This document shows positions 36,404 to 45,289 of a stretch of 64,000 nucleotides of DNA, piece by piece (positions within the stretch are counted from its first letter, which is position 1; each line of letters starts with the position of its first letter). This DNA comes from Streptomyces sp. R21 (GTDB lineage Bacteria > Actinomycetota > Actinomycetes > Streptomycetales > Streptomycetaceae), in the NCBI RefSeq assembly GCF_041051975.1, contig NZ_CP163435.1, positions 248,001-312,000 on the forward strand, read 5' to 3'. Under the pieces are notes generated by a model. It was not told where the DNA came from. It worked only from the letters and a program-made list of their open reading frames with translations, and made no database searches. The position numbers and the translations under genes are program-made.

Positions 36404-36726
36404 AGGGGTTCAGCTCCTCAGCGGTGGCGTGGGAGGGGGTGCGGAGCAGAGGTGGCGGCACGGTGGACCGCACTACCTCCCTCACCCCCGACGGTGCGGT
36501 GCGGCGATAGCGCCCGGCACGGGGACCGCCGGAGTCCGGCCGGAGCCACCCGCCCGCCCCCACCGGCCAACGGCCAACGGCGGCTGGGCGTGGGGGTGGC
36601 GTGGACGGGCACGCCTCCGGCCGCCCGGCCGGGGAGGGCGTCGGGCGTCCGGAGGCGTGCCAGGAGTACCGGCGTGCAGGATGCGATGTGCGGTGCGGAA
36701 TGCGGTGTGCGGTGCGGGGTGGGTGC
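36404..36726. other. Intergenic region within the core operon
   Basis: This 323-base gap separates the ring-contraction oxygenase from the cyclase-KS-ACP block. It contains short GGTGCGG/TGCGGTG repeats at about 36685-36725 and no gene. It may hold an internal promoter for the minimal PKS. Confidence 0.4.
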
Positions 36727-37425
36727 TTACTCGTCGGCGGAGCGGGTGTGCACGACCGTGTAGGTGTTGAGGTCGGCGTAGGTGGCCACGGCGCGGGTGC
36801 GGTCCTGGGCCTTGGTGCGGCCCTCGCTGTGCTGCTCGGCCGGCTGGCCGCGGTAGGTGTCGAAGGCCTCCTGGCTGTCCCACTGGGAGTAGGAGACGAC
36901 GAACAGGCCGTCCAGGCCGCGGGCGCGCAGGCCCTTGAGGACCACGTGCGAGCGGAACCCGGGGATGTCGACGAGCCAGTTCTGGCCCTCGCCGAGGGCG
37001 TCGACCAGCTCGTCCTGGTTCTCCTCGGCGACGCCGAAGACGGTGATGACGGTGAAGTCGTCGCGGTGCGGGCCGATCTCCACGGTGCCGCCCGGGCCGT
37101 CGGCGCGGGTCAGGGTGTAGGCGATCTCGTTCTGCAGCAGCCGGATCGAGGTGGTGATCTCGCCGAAGACCGGCAGCGTGCGGTGCTTGAACTCATCGCC
37201 CGCGTAGCGCTGTTCGAGGTCCTCGCCGCTGCGCCACTGGATGAAGTTGGCGGTGCCGGGGCTCTGGATGCCGGCGTGCACGGTGGAGGACTGCCAGCCC
37301 TCGTAGGCCGCCGCGTTGACGATCTTCGTCATCTCCTCGATCAGCGAGACCTGCTTCTCGGGAGCGTCCGTGGTGAAGAGGTTGAGAACGGTGAGGTGCT
37401 TGTCCTTCGGGGAAATGGTGGGCAT
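36727..37425 (-). CDS. Angucycline ring-opening/contraction oxygenase (AlpJ/JadG-like, ABM fold)
   Basis: A 232-residue protein with two ferredoxin-like ABM halves, for example [15 protein letters not shown] and [17 protein letters not shown]. JadG, GilOII and AlpJ of similar size open the B ring of dehydrorabelomycin-type intermediates; AlpJ leads to the contracted fluorene of kinamycins. Its position next to the AlpK-like monooxygenase matches that cluster. This is the strongest single pointer to a benzofluorene product. Confidence 0.85.
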   Translation of the reverse strand: MPTISPKDKHLTVLNLFTTDAPEKQVSLIEEMTKIVNAAAYEGWQSSTVHAGIQSPGTANFIQWRSGEDLEQRYAGDEFKHRTLPVFGEITTSIRLLQNEIAYTLTRADGPGGTVEIGPHRDDFTVITVFGVAEENQDELVDALGEGQNWLVDIPGFRSHVVLKGLRARGLDGLFVVSYSQWDSQEAFDTYRGQPAEQHSEGRTKAQDRTRAVATYADLNTYTVVHTRSADE

Positions 37426-37522
37426 GAGTCCTTCGCTTCCTTTGAGAGTGCGGGCGTGAGCGTGCGGGCAGGAACGTGCGGGCGTGCGCGTGCGGGAGGA
37501 GTCGTGCGGCAGGGGTGCGGGG

Positions 37523-39016
37523 TCAGGCGGCGGGGCCGAACCAGCGGGTGAGCGCGGCCTGCAGCCCCTCGGCGCCGGCCCCGAGCGGGCCGACCCAGGC
37601 GACGTAGCCGTCGGGGCGCACGAGGATGCCGTCCACCGGGACGTCGCAGTCGAACTCGGCGGCGACCGTGTCCACCCGGTCGCTCCAGCCGGCCGCCGCC
37701 GCTGCCAGGCCCGCGCGGGGGCTCAGGTCCAGCAGGACGGCGCGGCCGGCGCGCAGCAGCCGGGTGCTGGAGGTCTTCTCGCCGTCCACGGCCAGCTCCC
37801 GCTCCGGCAGGCGCCGGCCCAGCAGCGGGTGCTCGGCGCCGCCGACGTCGTGGCGGATGTCCAGGCCGGTGACCATGCCGGCCAGGTGGCGGCGGACGGA
37901 GTCGTAGCCGGCGACCAGTTCACCGAAGACCTCGCGCAGCGGGGCGACGGTGTCGCCGCCGAGGTAGAGGGTGCGCTGGGCGAGGGTGTTGGTCAGGATG
38001 CGGGCGCCGACGGGGTGCCGCTCGCTGTGGTAGGTGTCCAGCAGGCCCTCGGGCGCCCGGCCCTTGACCTCAAGCGCCAGCTTCCAGCCGAGGTTGACGG
38101 CGTCCTGGATGCCCGCGCTCATGCCCTGCGCGCCGATCGGCAGGTGGATGTGCGCGGCGTCGCCGGCCAGCAGGACCGGGCCCTTGCGGTACTGGGCGGC
38201 CTGGCGGCTGACGTCGGTGCTGGAGCTGACCCACAGCGGGCTCGCGGCGCTGATGTCCTCGCCCGACAGCCGCTTGAAGGACGCGGCGACCTCCTCGAAG
38301 GTCAGCGGGCCGGGGCCGGTGCGCAGCGGCTGCTCGCGGTCGAAGTAGATGACACGGCTGCGGTCCGGGCCGAGCGGCATCACCATGACCATGCCGCCGG
38401 GCACCGCCTCGCCGCTGAAACGGGGACGCAGCTGCACCCCGGCGATGTCGGCGAAACGCAGCTCGATCGTCGCCTCGGTGCCCGGGAAGTCGATCCCGGC
38501 GAGCGTGCGCACCACGCTGCGCGAGCCGTCGCAGCCCACCACGTAACGGGCGCGCAGCCGCAACTCCCCGTCCGCCGTCACCGCCGTCACCACCACACCG
38601 CCGCCGTCACCGCCGTCGCCGTCACCGCCGCCGGTCTGCAGGCCGGTGACCTCGACGCCGCGGCGCACGTCGGCGCCCAGTTCCTGGGCCCAGCCGCCGA
38701 GCACGGCCTCGGTCCGGGCCTGCGGGATGCCCCGGGCCCCGTACGAGCCGCCCTCGATCACCTGGTAGTCCAGCGGCACGCCGCCGAAGTGGCCCACGGG
38801 AATGGTGGCGACCTCGCCGAAACGCTCCAGAAGACCCCGCTGCGCGAACTCCTCGATGGTGCGCGCGGAGAATCCCAGAGCCCGCGACTCACGAATGGGC
38901 TGGGAAAGTTTTTCAAGAACGACAACCGAGACTCCATTGAGCCTCAATTCACCCGCGAGCATGAGCCCAGTGGGGCCGGCGCCCACAACAATGACATCCG
39001 TATCGATGAATTCCAT
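37523..39016 (-). CDS. FAD-dependent monooxygenase (AlpK-like)
   Basis: A 497-residue class A flavin monooxygenase, first gene of the core operon. It has VIVVGAGPTGLMLAGE, VVGCDGSRSVVR and LLAGDAAHIHLPIGAQG. A Gly/Asp repeat (GGGDGDGGDGGG) interrupts the chain near residue 133. The ATG at 39016 follows AGAGGG. In kinamycin biosynthesis AlpK hydroxylates the ring-contracted intermediate. Its shared promoter region with the divergent SnoaL-like gene suggests coordinated control. Confidence 0.88.
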   Translation of the reverse strand: MEFIDTDVIVVGAGPTGLMLAGELRLNGVSVVVLEKLSQPIRESRALGFSARTIEEFAQRGLLERFGEVATIPVGHFGGVPLDYQVIEGGSYGARGIPQARTEAVLGGWAQELGADVRRGVEVTGLQTGGGDGDGGDGGGVVVTAVTADGELRLRARYVVGCDGSRSVVRTLAGIDFPGTEATIELRFADIAGVQLRPRFSGEAVPGGMVMVMPLGPDRSRVIYFDREQPLRTGPGPLTFEEVAASFKRLSGEDISAASPLWVSSSTDVSRQAAQYRKGPVLLAGDAAHIHLPIGAQGMSAGIQDAVNLGWKLALEVKGRAPEGLLDTYHSERHPVGARILTNTLAQRTLYLGGDTVAPLREVFGELVAGYDSVRRHLAGMVTGLDIRHDVGGAEHPLLGRRLPERELAVDGEKTSSTRLLRAGRAVLLDLSPRAGLAAAAAGWSDRVDTVAAEFDCDVPVDGILVRPDGYVAWVGPLGAGAEGLQAALTRWFGPAA

Positions 39017-39182
39017 CTGCCCTCTTCTCACTGGTGTCCGGCCAGTATTACGAGGGCTTTTGGAGGCCGTAAATAGCCGCCGGTACAGGTTTTCGACAAC
39101 GAATGCCAGAGAAACGTCGGGAACGTCAGATCTTTGACAAGTCGACTTGCCGGACGGGGGGCGGCGGGCGGCATTCTCTACC
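39017..39182. promoter_or_regulatory. Divergent promoter region of the core PKS operon
   Basis: This relatively AT-rich stretch drives the core operon leftward and the SnoaL-like gene rightward. It holds a TTGACA box (39134-39139), a perfect 12-base palindrome CAAGTCGACTTG (39138-39149) and a direct repeat of AACGTC (39113 and 39122). Direct repeats of this kind can be SARP sites, but the spacing seen here is not diagnostic. Confidence 0.5.
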
Positions 39183-39713
39183 ATGACCACCACTTCGCCC
39201 ACCGCTTCAACCATCGCTTCACCCACCGCTTCGGCGGCCGACGCATCCGACACCGCGTCCGACGCGGCGTCCGGCGTGCTCGCCCGCGCCGAGGTCGCGG
39301 ACCTGCTCGCCCGCTATCTCCTCTCGCTCGACGACGAGGAGCTCGACGACGCCTGGGCCGCCGCGCTGTTCACCCCGGACGCGGTCGTGGCGTTCCCGAT
39401 CAGCCGGCACCAGGGCCTTGACGGCATGGCCGCCTACCACCGCGCGGCGCTCGCGGCGTTCGCCGCCACCCAGCACCTCGGCTCCGCGGCCCTGGTCGTG
39501 GTGGACGGGGAGCGGGCCACCCTGCGCGCCAACCTGCTGTCCACCCATGTGCACCATCCGCAGCACGCCCGCCCCCAGGCGGAGCGCGCGCCGCTGTTCG
39601 CGACGGGCACGTTCGTCGACGGCGCGGCGCGCCGCACCCCGCAGGGCTGGCGGCTGACGCTGCTGTCCTTCCGGCTGCTGTGGGCCGAGGGCAGCCCGCC
39701 GCCGGCCGCCTGA
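39183..39713 (+). CDS. SnoaL-like (NTF2-fold) protein
   Basis: A 176-residue NTF2-fold protein. After a Ser/Thr/Ala-rich N-terminus, VADLLARYLLSLDDEELDD and the cone-forming core VFPDAVV-like segment (FTPDAVVAFPISRH) are typical of SnoaL_4 proteins. Such proteins act as cyclases, hydroxylases or isomerases in aromatic polyketide pathways. It faces the core operon. The precise reaction is unknown. Confidence 0.75.
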   Translation: MTTTSPTASTIASPTASAADASDTASDAASGVLARAEVADLLARYLLSLDDEELDDAWAAALFTPDAVVAFPISRHQGLDGMAAYHRAALAAFAATQHLGSAALVVVDGERATLRANLLSTHVHHPQHARPQAERAPLFATGTFVDGAARRTPQGWRLTLLSFRLLWAEGSPPPAA

Positions 39714-39721
39714 GACGTCGG

Positions 39722-39756
39722 ACGCCGCCGCACCCCCGGGAGGGGTGCGGCGGCGT
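39722..39756. terminator. Bidirectional terminator hairpin
   Basis: Perfect 15-bp arms (39722-39736 and 39742-39756) with a CGGGA loop lie between the convergent SnoaL-like and PPOX-like genes. Confidence 0.75.
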
Positions 39757-39776
39757 GCGGGTCTGCGCGGGGGCGT

Positions 39777-40196
39777 CTAGGTGTTGAGGTGCAGGACGCG
39801 GTCCACCGCGATCTCGATGACCACGCGGCCGGGCGGGGCGGGCGGGGCGGACCAGTAGCGCTTGGCGTACAGCCGCGCCCCGTGCGCGATCCGCGCCGGG
39901 TCCTTTACGACGGCGGCGGTGCCCTCCAGCGTGACCCAGGTGAACCCGTCCACCTGGCACAGTGCCACCCGGCTGCCCGGCGCGGCCAGGAGGTTGCGGG
40001 CCTTGCGGGAGGTCAGGACCGTCATGACCCGGGCCAGCCGGGCCGCCGCGTCCCAGGTGAACCGCACCGGCGCCACATGCAGCGTCCCGTCGGGCCGGAG
40101 CGTGGTGAACGCGGCGACGTGCTGCGGGTCGTTCAAGAACGCCTCGACGGCGGCGGGCACCGCCGTGGCGGCGGGCGGCTGCGGCGACAGCGACAT
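39777..40196 (-). CDS. Pyridoxamine 5'-phosphate oxidase-fold (PPOX) protein
   Basis: A 139-residue split-barrel flavin or F420 protein. AAFTTLRPDGTLHVAPV near the N-terminus and SRKARNLLAAPGSRVALCQ are typical of PPOX-class reductases. It could reduce a quinone or an enone in the pathway, or recycle a flavin. The ATG at 40196 is the best start after the preceding GC-rich tract. It ends the leftward-reading second gene set. Confidence 0.75.
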   Translation of the reverse strand: MSLSPQPPAATAVPAAVEAFLNDPQHVAAFTTLRPDGTLHVAPVRFTWDAAARLARVMTVLTSRKARNLLAAPGSRVALCQVDGFTWVTLEGTAAVVKDPARIAHGARLYAKRYWSAPPAPPGRVVIEIAVDRVLHLNT

Positions 40197-40397
40197 CGGT
40201 GATGGGTCCTCTGCGTCGGGGGCAAGAGCGCCGGGGGCGGGAGCACCGGGGCACGGCGTCGGGGCACGCCCCGAACGGCGCCGGGGCCAGGAGCGCGCGG
40301 GGCGGCGCAAGGGCACGGCCCGGCGGCCCGGCCCGGTTGTGTGCGGCCGGGTTCCCGGGTTCCGTCCGGTGCGGCCCGCTTCCGTGCGGTCCGGCCG

Positions 40398-40442
40398 GGT
40401 CAGGTCAGGTCAGGTCAGGTCAGGTCAGGTCAGGTCAGGTCA
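40398..40442. repeat. (GGTCA)9 pentanucleotide tandem repeat
   Basis: Nine perfect copies of GGTCA run from 40398 to 40442. The last copy supplies the TGA stop codon of the adjacent small leftward gene. Arrays like this change length by slippage. Confidence 0.95.
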
Positions 40443-40580
40443 GTCGATGCTGCGGATGATGGTGGCGTCGTCCTCGTCGTCGTCCGCCCCGGCCAGGCGC
40501 AGCGGCGGTACGAGTCCCACCGGCACCATCCCGAACAGGGCCATCTCGATCTCCCGCAGATCCTCCGTGCCGTCGCGCAT
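40440..40580 (-). CDS. Small acidic 46-residue protein of unknown function
   Basis: A short gene supported by AGGAGG positioned 5 bases before the ATG at 40580. It starts 34 bases after the condensation-protein stop, so it is probably in the same operon. The peptide opens MRDGTEDLREIEMALFG, has a short hydrophobic middle (MVPVGLVPPLRLAG), an acidic run (ADDDEDD) and ends ATIIRSID. I recognise no family. It is too small for a carrier protein and lacks a phosphopantetheine site. Possible roles are a partner or docking peptide, or a precursor peptide. Its stop codon is formed by the edge of the GGTCA array. Confidence 0.6.
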   Translation of the reverse strand: MRDGTEDLREIEMALFGMVPVGLVPPLRLAGADDDEDDATIIRSID

Positions 40581-40614
40581 ACGCACCTCCTGGGTGATGG
40601 GTCACCTCACGGTG

Positions 40615-42153
40615 TCAAGACTCGCTTGAACCGCGCTTGCGGGCGGCTCGCCCGCCTCTCGAGCGCAGCCGCAGCCGTACGGTGTTCTGCGTGCGCCGGG
40701 GCGGTGCGCCGCGGGGCAGGTCGGCGCCGCCGAGCGCGGACAGCACCTCGTGCACGGTCGCGGCGGGGGCGGTGGCGGGCAGCCGGCGCAGCAGCCGGGC
40801 GCAGTGGCCGAGCAGCAGCGCCGCGTCGGCGTCCGAGACGCGGGCGCGGTCGTGGGCGAGGGCCAGGCACAGCGAGCCGTCGCGGTCGTGGCGGGCGAGC
40901 AGGGCGAGGGGGAAGGCGGGCTGCGCGTCCCTGGCCCGGCCCGGCTGGAGGCGGATCCCGGCGCCGGCGAGGTCGTGGTGCAGGTCGCTGCTGGGGCGCG
41001 GGGTGCTCTCCAGGGCGACCAGGCTGTCCAGCAGCCGGGCCTCGCGCGCGGTGCGGGCGGTCCACTCGTGGACCTGGCGGGCGGAGACCCATTCGTAGGC
41101 GGCCCGCTCCAGGGCCCCGTCGCGCAGCATCGCCAGCAGGTGGCTGATGCGGTGGTGCGGGTCGATGCGCACCACCACCGGCAGGTGGTTGCGCATCGGT
41201 CCCAGCAGGCGCTCCACCGAGTCCAGGGCGACGCCGCGGCCGGAGACGGTGACGCCGAAGCCCACCGGCGCGGCGCCCGGGGTCTGCGCCGCACGGTAGA
41301 GCAGCAGCGCCCACACGGCCTGCAGGGCGCCGGAGTCGGGCATGGCCTGGGCGGCCGTCCAGCGGTGCAGCCGTGCGGCCTCGGCCGCGCTCAGCCGTGC
41401 CTCGGCGCGGCCGCAGCCGCGCTGCGCGGTGTCCGGGCCGGGCCGCAGGGGCAGCACCACCGGGGTGGGCCCGGGCAGGGCGTGGGCCCAGAAGTCCCGG
41501 GCCGGTGCGGTGTCCTGGCGCTCCAGCCAGCGCGCCCAGTCCCGCAGGTCGGGGCGGCGCTCGCCGCCGGGCAGCACGCCGCCGGCCAGGTAGGCGCGGC
41601 AGACCTCCTCCAGCAGGATGAACACGCTCCAGGCGTCCAGCAGCGCGTGGTGGAAGGTGAGCAGCACCCGCACCGCACCCGCATCCGCGCCCGTGTCTGT
41701 GCCGGTGTCTGCGTCTGCGTCTGTGTCTGCGAGGTCGACCAGGGTGATGCGCAGCGGGCAGGGCCGGCGCAGGTCGAAGCCGCGCCGCCGGTCCTCCTCC
41801 ACCAGCGCGGGCCAGTCGACGCTGCCCGCCGGGTGGCGGACCACCTCGGCGCGGGCGCGGTCGTGGAAGAGCAGCCGCGGCCGGGTCCCCCACACGACGC
41901 CGGCGCGCAGCACGGTCTCGCGGTCGACGACCGACTGCCAGGCCGCGGTGAAGCGCTGGGTGTCCAGCGGCCCGTGCCAGTGCCAGGTCAGCTGTTCGAC
42001 GTGGTGTCCGGTGCCGCGGTGCGCGAGGGAGTCGACCAGCAGGTCGTACTGCTGCCAGGTCACCGGCACCGAGGTGCGGGCCGGGCGGCCGGCCCGCACG
42101 CCGCCGTGCTCGGCCCGCCCGCGCGCGGTGCGGGGCCGGTTGCGCCTGCCCAT
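40615..42153 (-). CDS. Stand-alone condensation-domain protein
   Basis: A 512-residue protein consisting of one NRPS-type condensation domain. The core motif reads FHHALLDAWS (HHxxxDA), keeping the catalytic second histidine and aspartate but with alanine for the usual glycine. VGFGVTVSGRG and NHLPVVVRI fit the C-terminal lobe. An Asp/Thr/Ala repeat (DADADTGTDTGADAGA) lies just before the active site. Free C domains join a carrier-bound acyl group to an amine or alcohol, so it could attach a polyketide to an amino acid or hydroxyl acceptor. It is clustered with the second KS pair, not with the distant NRPS. Confidence 0.85.
   Translation of the reverse strand: MGRRNRPRTARGRAEHGGVRAGRPARTSVPVTWQQYDLLVDSLAHRGTGHHVEQLTWHWHGPLDTQRFTAAWQSVVDRETVLRAGVVWGTRPRLLFHDRARAEVVRHPAGSVDWPALVEEDRRRGFDLRRPCPLRITLVDLADTDADADTGTDTGADAGAVRVLLTFHHALLDAWSVFILLEEVCRAYLAGGVLPGGERRPDLRDWARWLERQDTAPARDFWAHALPGPTPVVLPLRPGPDTAQRGCGRAEARLSAAEAARLHRWTAAQAMPDSGALQAVWALLLYRAAQTPGAAPVGFGVTVSGRGVALDSVERLLGPMRNHLPVVVRIDPHHRISHLLAMLRDGALERAAYEWVSARQVHEWTARTAREARLLDSLVALESTPRPSSDLHHDLAGAGIRLQPGRARDAQPAFPLALLARHDRDGSLCLALAHDRARVSDADAALLLGHCARLLRRLPATAPAATVHEVLSALGGADLPRGAPPRRTQNTVRLRLRSRGGRAARKRGSSES
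41697..41740. repeat. GTCTGC/GTGTCTG repeat inside condensation protein
   Basis: Imperfect tandem GTGTCTGCGTCTG units encode an acidic Asp/Thr/Ala loop immediately before the HHxxxD motif. Confidence 0.7.
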
Positions 42154-42396
42154 GGACCGCCCTCCCTCACACTCGTGGCCTTCTCACGTGCGGGCGCTGT
42201 CCTCCCTCTCGTGCTCGGTGCGGGCCCCCGGTCGCTCACGGAGCCCGCACGGCAAAGGGCACGAGAAGAACACGAGAAGAAAACGGTCAGGCCCGGGCGT
42301 GGCACTCCAGCAGACATCGTGGCGCAGCCGCCTGCCGGGGGGCTGACAGGCGGCTGAGGCGGCCGCAGACGTACTCGAGGACACCTCGCGGACGGT

Positions 42397-42436
42397 GCGG
42401 ACAGCCCGCCCGCCCTGCGGCGGGCGGGCTGTCCGC
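42397..42436 (-). terminator. Strong terminator hairpin after PPTase gene
   Basis: Perfect 18-bp arms (42397-42414 and 42419-42436) with a CTGC loop lie 2 bases past the PPTase stop. It should separate the PPTase transcript from the condensation-protein gene. Confidence 0.85.
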
Positions 42437-42438
42437 GC

Positions 42439-43257
42439 TCAGCGGGCCTCGTCCGGCGGGCGGGTCATCGCGGACAGGAAGCCCTGGTCGAGCATGGTCT
42501 TGACGGAGGTGTCGCCGGCGGTGTTCAGGCCCGCGTCGTGGCAGGCCACGCTCAGCAGGTAGCGGTCCATGACGGGGTGGGTGGCAAAGCCCCACTCGCC
42601 GCGGGTGGCCAGGCGCCCGTCGGGGGCGCGCAGCCGGCCGCCCGGGCTGAAGCCGAACTCCTTGAAGCCCAGCCGCAGTCCCTGGCCCAGCGCCTTGCTG
42701 TAGGCCTCTTTGAGGGTCCACAGCCGCAGGGTGCGCGCGGCCCGTTCGCTTTCCGGCAGCGCGGCCAGTTCCCGGGTCTCGGCCGGGGTGAGCATCTGGG
42801 TCTCCAGCAGGTCCAGGCGCACGAACCGGTCGGCGGGTTCCACGTCGACGCCGATACGGCCGGTGCGGCTGAGTCCCACCGCCATCACGTCGCCGGTGTG
42901 GCTCAGGCTCAGTTCGATCTGGTCGAAGCCGCGCAGGTAGGGCCGGCCGCCCAGCCGGTAGGCGAGGTCGAGGTACTCCGGCGGGGTGGCCAGCGCCGCG
43001 GCGGCGGTGTACTTGATCAGCAGCCGGGCGGCGGCGAACCGGTAGCGCACGGCGGCGCCGGGGGTGCGCCGGTAGCGGTCCCAGTCGGGGCCGAGGAGCT
43101 GTCGCAGTCTCGGCGTGGTGAGCACGCTGGGCAGCCACTCGCTCCAGGTCGTGTAGACCAGCGCGTTGCCGAGTTCGGCCAGGTTGTCCCGTACTCCGCG
43201 CCAGGGCCCTGCCGGCCGCGGCACGTGCAGGGGCGCGGCGCATCTCACCCGGTCCAT
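42439..43257 (-). CDS. 4'-phosphopantetheinyl transferase (Sfp type)
   Basis: A 272-residue Sfp-type transferase. The signature is complete: GVDVEP with the metal-binding Asp and WTLKEAYSKALGQGL with the catalytic Glu and Lys. It converts apo carrier proteins to the holo form using CoA, and is expected to serve the ACP and perhaps the NRPS carrier domain. A C-terminal tail of about 30 residues extends past the catalytic domain. Confidence 0.9.
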   Translation of the reverse strand: MDRVRCAAPLHVPRPAGPWRGVRDNLAELGNALVYTTWSEWLPSVLTTPRLRQLLGPDWDRYRRTPGAAVRYRFAAARLLIKYTAAAALATPPEYLDLAYRLGGRPYLRGFDQIELSLSHTGDVMAVGLSRTGRIGVDVEPADRFVRLDLLETQMLTPAETRELAALPESERAARTLRLWTLKEAYSKALGQGLRLGFKEFGFSPGGRLRAPDGRLATRGEWGFATHPVMDRYLLSVACHDAGLNTAGDTSVKTMLDQGFLSAMTRPPDEAR

Positions 43258-43489
43258 CGTTGTCTCCCTGCGTGTAGTGGCGGCCCGCCGCCCCGGGCCC
43301 GCCCCGGCGCGGCGCCGGTGTGCCCGGGGCGAAGGCCCGGGGCGCGGCAGGCACCGCCGGTGCGAGCCGGTGCGGCGTGTGGGTCATGAAACGTGTACGG
43401 CGGTAGGCGGTGCGGCGGGGGCGGCGTGCTCCGGCCGGCCGGGGCCGCCGTGGAGGCCGGTGGCCGGTGGCTGGTGGCTGGTGGCCGGT

Positions 43490-45289
43490 TCAGCCGGCCA
43501 GGTGGGTGCCGTACAGGTCCAGGCTGCGGCCCTGCCGGCAGCGTTCGAGGACTTCCGCCAGCACCTCCGCATCCGCCTGCGGCGGGGTGGGGGGCACCGG
43601 GGCGCCGAGTCTGCGGCCGATGCGGCCCAGCGCCAGCACCGCCCAGGCCGGGCGGGCCAGGAAGGTGTCGGCGGCGGCCTGTCCCTCCCAGATGCCCAGG
43701 CAGGCGGCGGCGGCCAGGACCAGGGCGTAGCGGTCGGCCAGGGCGCAGGCCTGCGGGTCGAAGGCGGCGTGGCCGGAGGCCGCCAGCGCGATGCACCGGG
43801 CGCGCAGGGTGCGCAGTTCCTCGACGAACAGGCCCGCGAGGTGGGCCAGGGCCTGGTGCAGCGGGCCGGGGCCCGGCTGCGCCTGAAGCCGGGCGGCGGC
43901 GGCCACCAGGGTCGCGGTGAGCAGGTCCTGGGTGCCGAAGTGCGCGAGGTTTCGGTGCTCGAAGGCGGGCAGCGGGGCGCCGGGGGTGAACAGCCCGTCG
44001 GGCGGCTCGTCGTTGCGGAACCAGGTGGTGCGCGCCAGCGTGGACAGCTGGGGCACCAGGACCGCCTGGCACACGGCGGTCCCGGAGTGCCCCAGGCCGG
44101 CCACCGGCAGGTCCCGGGCGAGTTTCTCGTAGCCGCCGGCGAAGGGCCCGCGGTCGTAGCCGCGGGCGCCGAGCACGGTGGCCAGCTCCTCCAGGTCCTC
44201 GCGCAGCAGGTCGGGCATCGTGTACTTGACGGCCGCGGCCAGCAGGTAGGCGTCCCTGGGCACCAGGGAGAGGGCGCGCAGTCCGGTGACGGCCATGGCG
44301 TCGCAGGCCAGCAGGTCGGCGAAGACGCCCGCCAGGGCGCGCCGGCCGCGGCGGGCGGGCTGCCCGTCGGGGCGGTTGTCGGTGGCGGCGCGCACCGCCT
44401 GGCGCAGCACGCTGTCCACGCCGGCCAGGACGGTGCCGGGGATGAGGCAGTGGCTGATCTGGAAGCTGCGCAGGGCCAGCGGCACGCCGTCGCCGACGCT
44501 GCCGACGACGGCGTCCTCGGGGACGGCGACGTCGCGCAGTTCCAGGCCGCTGAAGTGGGCGCCGCGCATCCCGGGTGTCTCGATGCGGGCGAGGCGGCGC
44601 AGCTCGCCGCGGGCGGGCGGCTGGGGTCCCAGCAGCAGCACCGAGTGGCTGGCCGGGCCGTCCTTTGGCGAGGTGCGTGCGTAGGCGACGAAGGCGTCGG
44701 CGGTGGCGGCGTTGATGACGGCGTCCTTGCGTCCGTTGAGCACGAAGCCGCCGCCCGGCTCGCGCAGCGCGGTCAGTTCGTGGCGCAGGATGGCGTTGGC
44801 GTGCGCCACCTCGCGGTGCACGATCGAGACGCGGCCGCCGCCGAGCAGCACCCGGGCGAGTGCCTGCTGCTGGCGCGGGTCGCCGGCCGTCCATACGGCG
44901 GAGGCGGCGAACAGTGAGGTGATGCCGAAGCCGTAGCCCAGCGCCAGGTCGCGGCGGAAGAGCGGGCGCAGCACGCGGGCGAGCTGTTCCAGGTCCCGCA
45001 GCCGGCCGCCCAGGTGGTGGGGGACGAACTCGGCGGCCAGGCCGGCGCCGGCGAGCAGCGCCTCGGTGGCCTCGGGCACCGCGCGGGCGTCGTCCGCGTG
45101 CAGCAGGGCCCGGTGGCCGTGCGGGTTGGCGGGGTCGAAGGGGTCGCCGAGCGCGGCCTCCAGCCGGGCGGCCCGCTCGGGCTCCCCGGCATCGCGGTAC
45201 CCGGCGGGCTGCCGGTCGGGCTGCCCGGCGGGGTGCGGGGCGGGGTGCGGGGCGGCCGGGTGCTCGGCGGGCGGGCGGGCCGTGCTCAC
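43490..45289 (-). CDS. Acyl-CoA dehydrogenase-like flavoprotein
   Basis: A 599-residue protein of the acyl-CoA dehydrogenase/oxidase type. The mid domain has FVLNGRKDAVINAA, where family members read LNGxKxxIT, and SISHCLIPGTVLAG-like helices (FQISHCLIPG) follow. The C-terminal part is longer than in ordinary dehydrogenases. The start is a GTG at 45289 overlapping the aromatase stop (GTGA). It could introduce a double bond into a carrier-bound acyl chain or oxidise an amino sugar or other small substrate. A catalytic glutamate could not be assigned by eye. Confidence 0.78.
   Translation of the reverse strand: MSTARPPAEHPAAPHPAPHPAGQPDRQPAGYRDAGEPERAARLEAALGDPFDPANPHGHRALLHADDARAVPEATEALLAGAGLAAEFVPHHLGGRLRDLEQLARVLRPLFRRDLALGYGFGITSLFAASAVWTAGDPRQQQALARVLLGGGRVSIVHREVAHANAILRHELTALREPGGGFVLNGRKDAVINAATADAFVAYARTSPKDGPASHSVLLLGPQPPARGELRRLARIETPGMRGAHFSGLELRDVAVPEDAVVGSVGDGVPLALRSFQISHCLIPGTVLAGVDSVLRQAVRAATDNRPDGQPARRGRRALAGVFADLLACDAMAVTGLRALSLVPRDAYLLAAAVKYTMPDLLREDLEELATVLGARGYDRGPFAGGYEKLARDLPVAGLGHSGTAVCQAVLVPQLSTLARTTWFRNDEPPDGLFTPGAPLPAFEHRNLAHFGTQDLLTATLVAAAARLQAQPGPGPLHQALAHLAGLFVEELRTLRARCIALAASGHAAFDPQACALADRYALVLAAAACLGIWEGQAAADTFLARPAWAVLALGRIGRRLGAPVPPTPPQADAEVLAEVLERCRQGRSLDLYGTHLAG

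Noticed and set aside
39138..39149. Palindrome CAAGTCGACTTG as a proven operator
   Set aside because: A 12-base palindrome can occur by chance and has no match to a known regulator site here. Mentioned only as part of the promoter region.
40398..40442. GGTCA array as an origin or CRISPR
   Set aside because: Simple pentamer slippage array without spacers; no DnaA boxes or replication genes.
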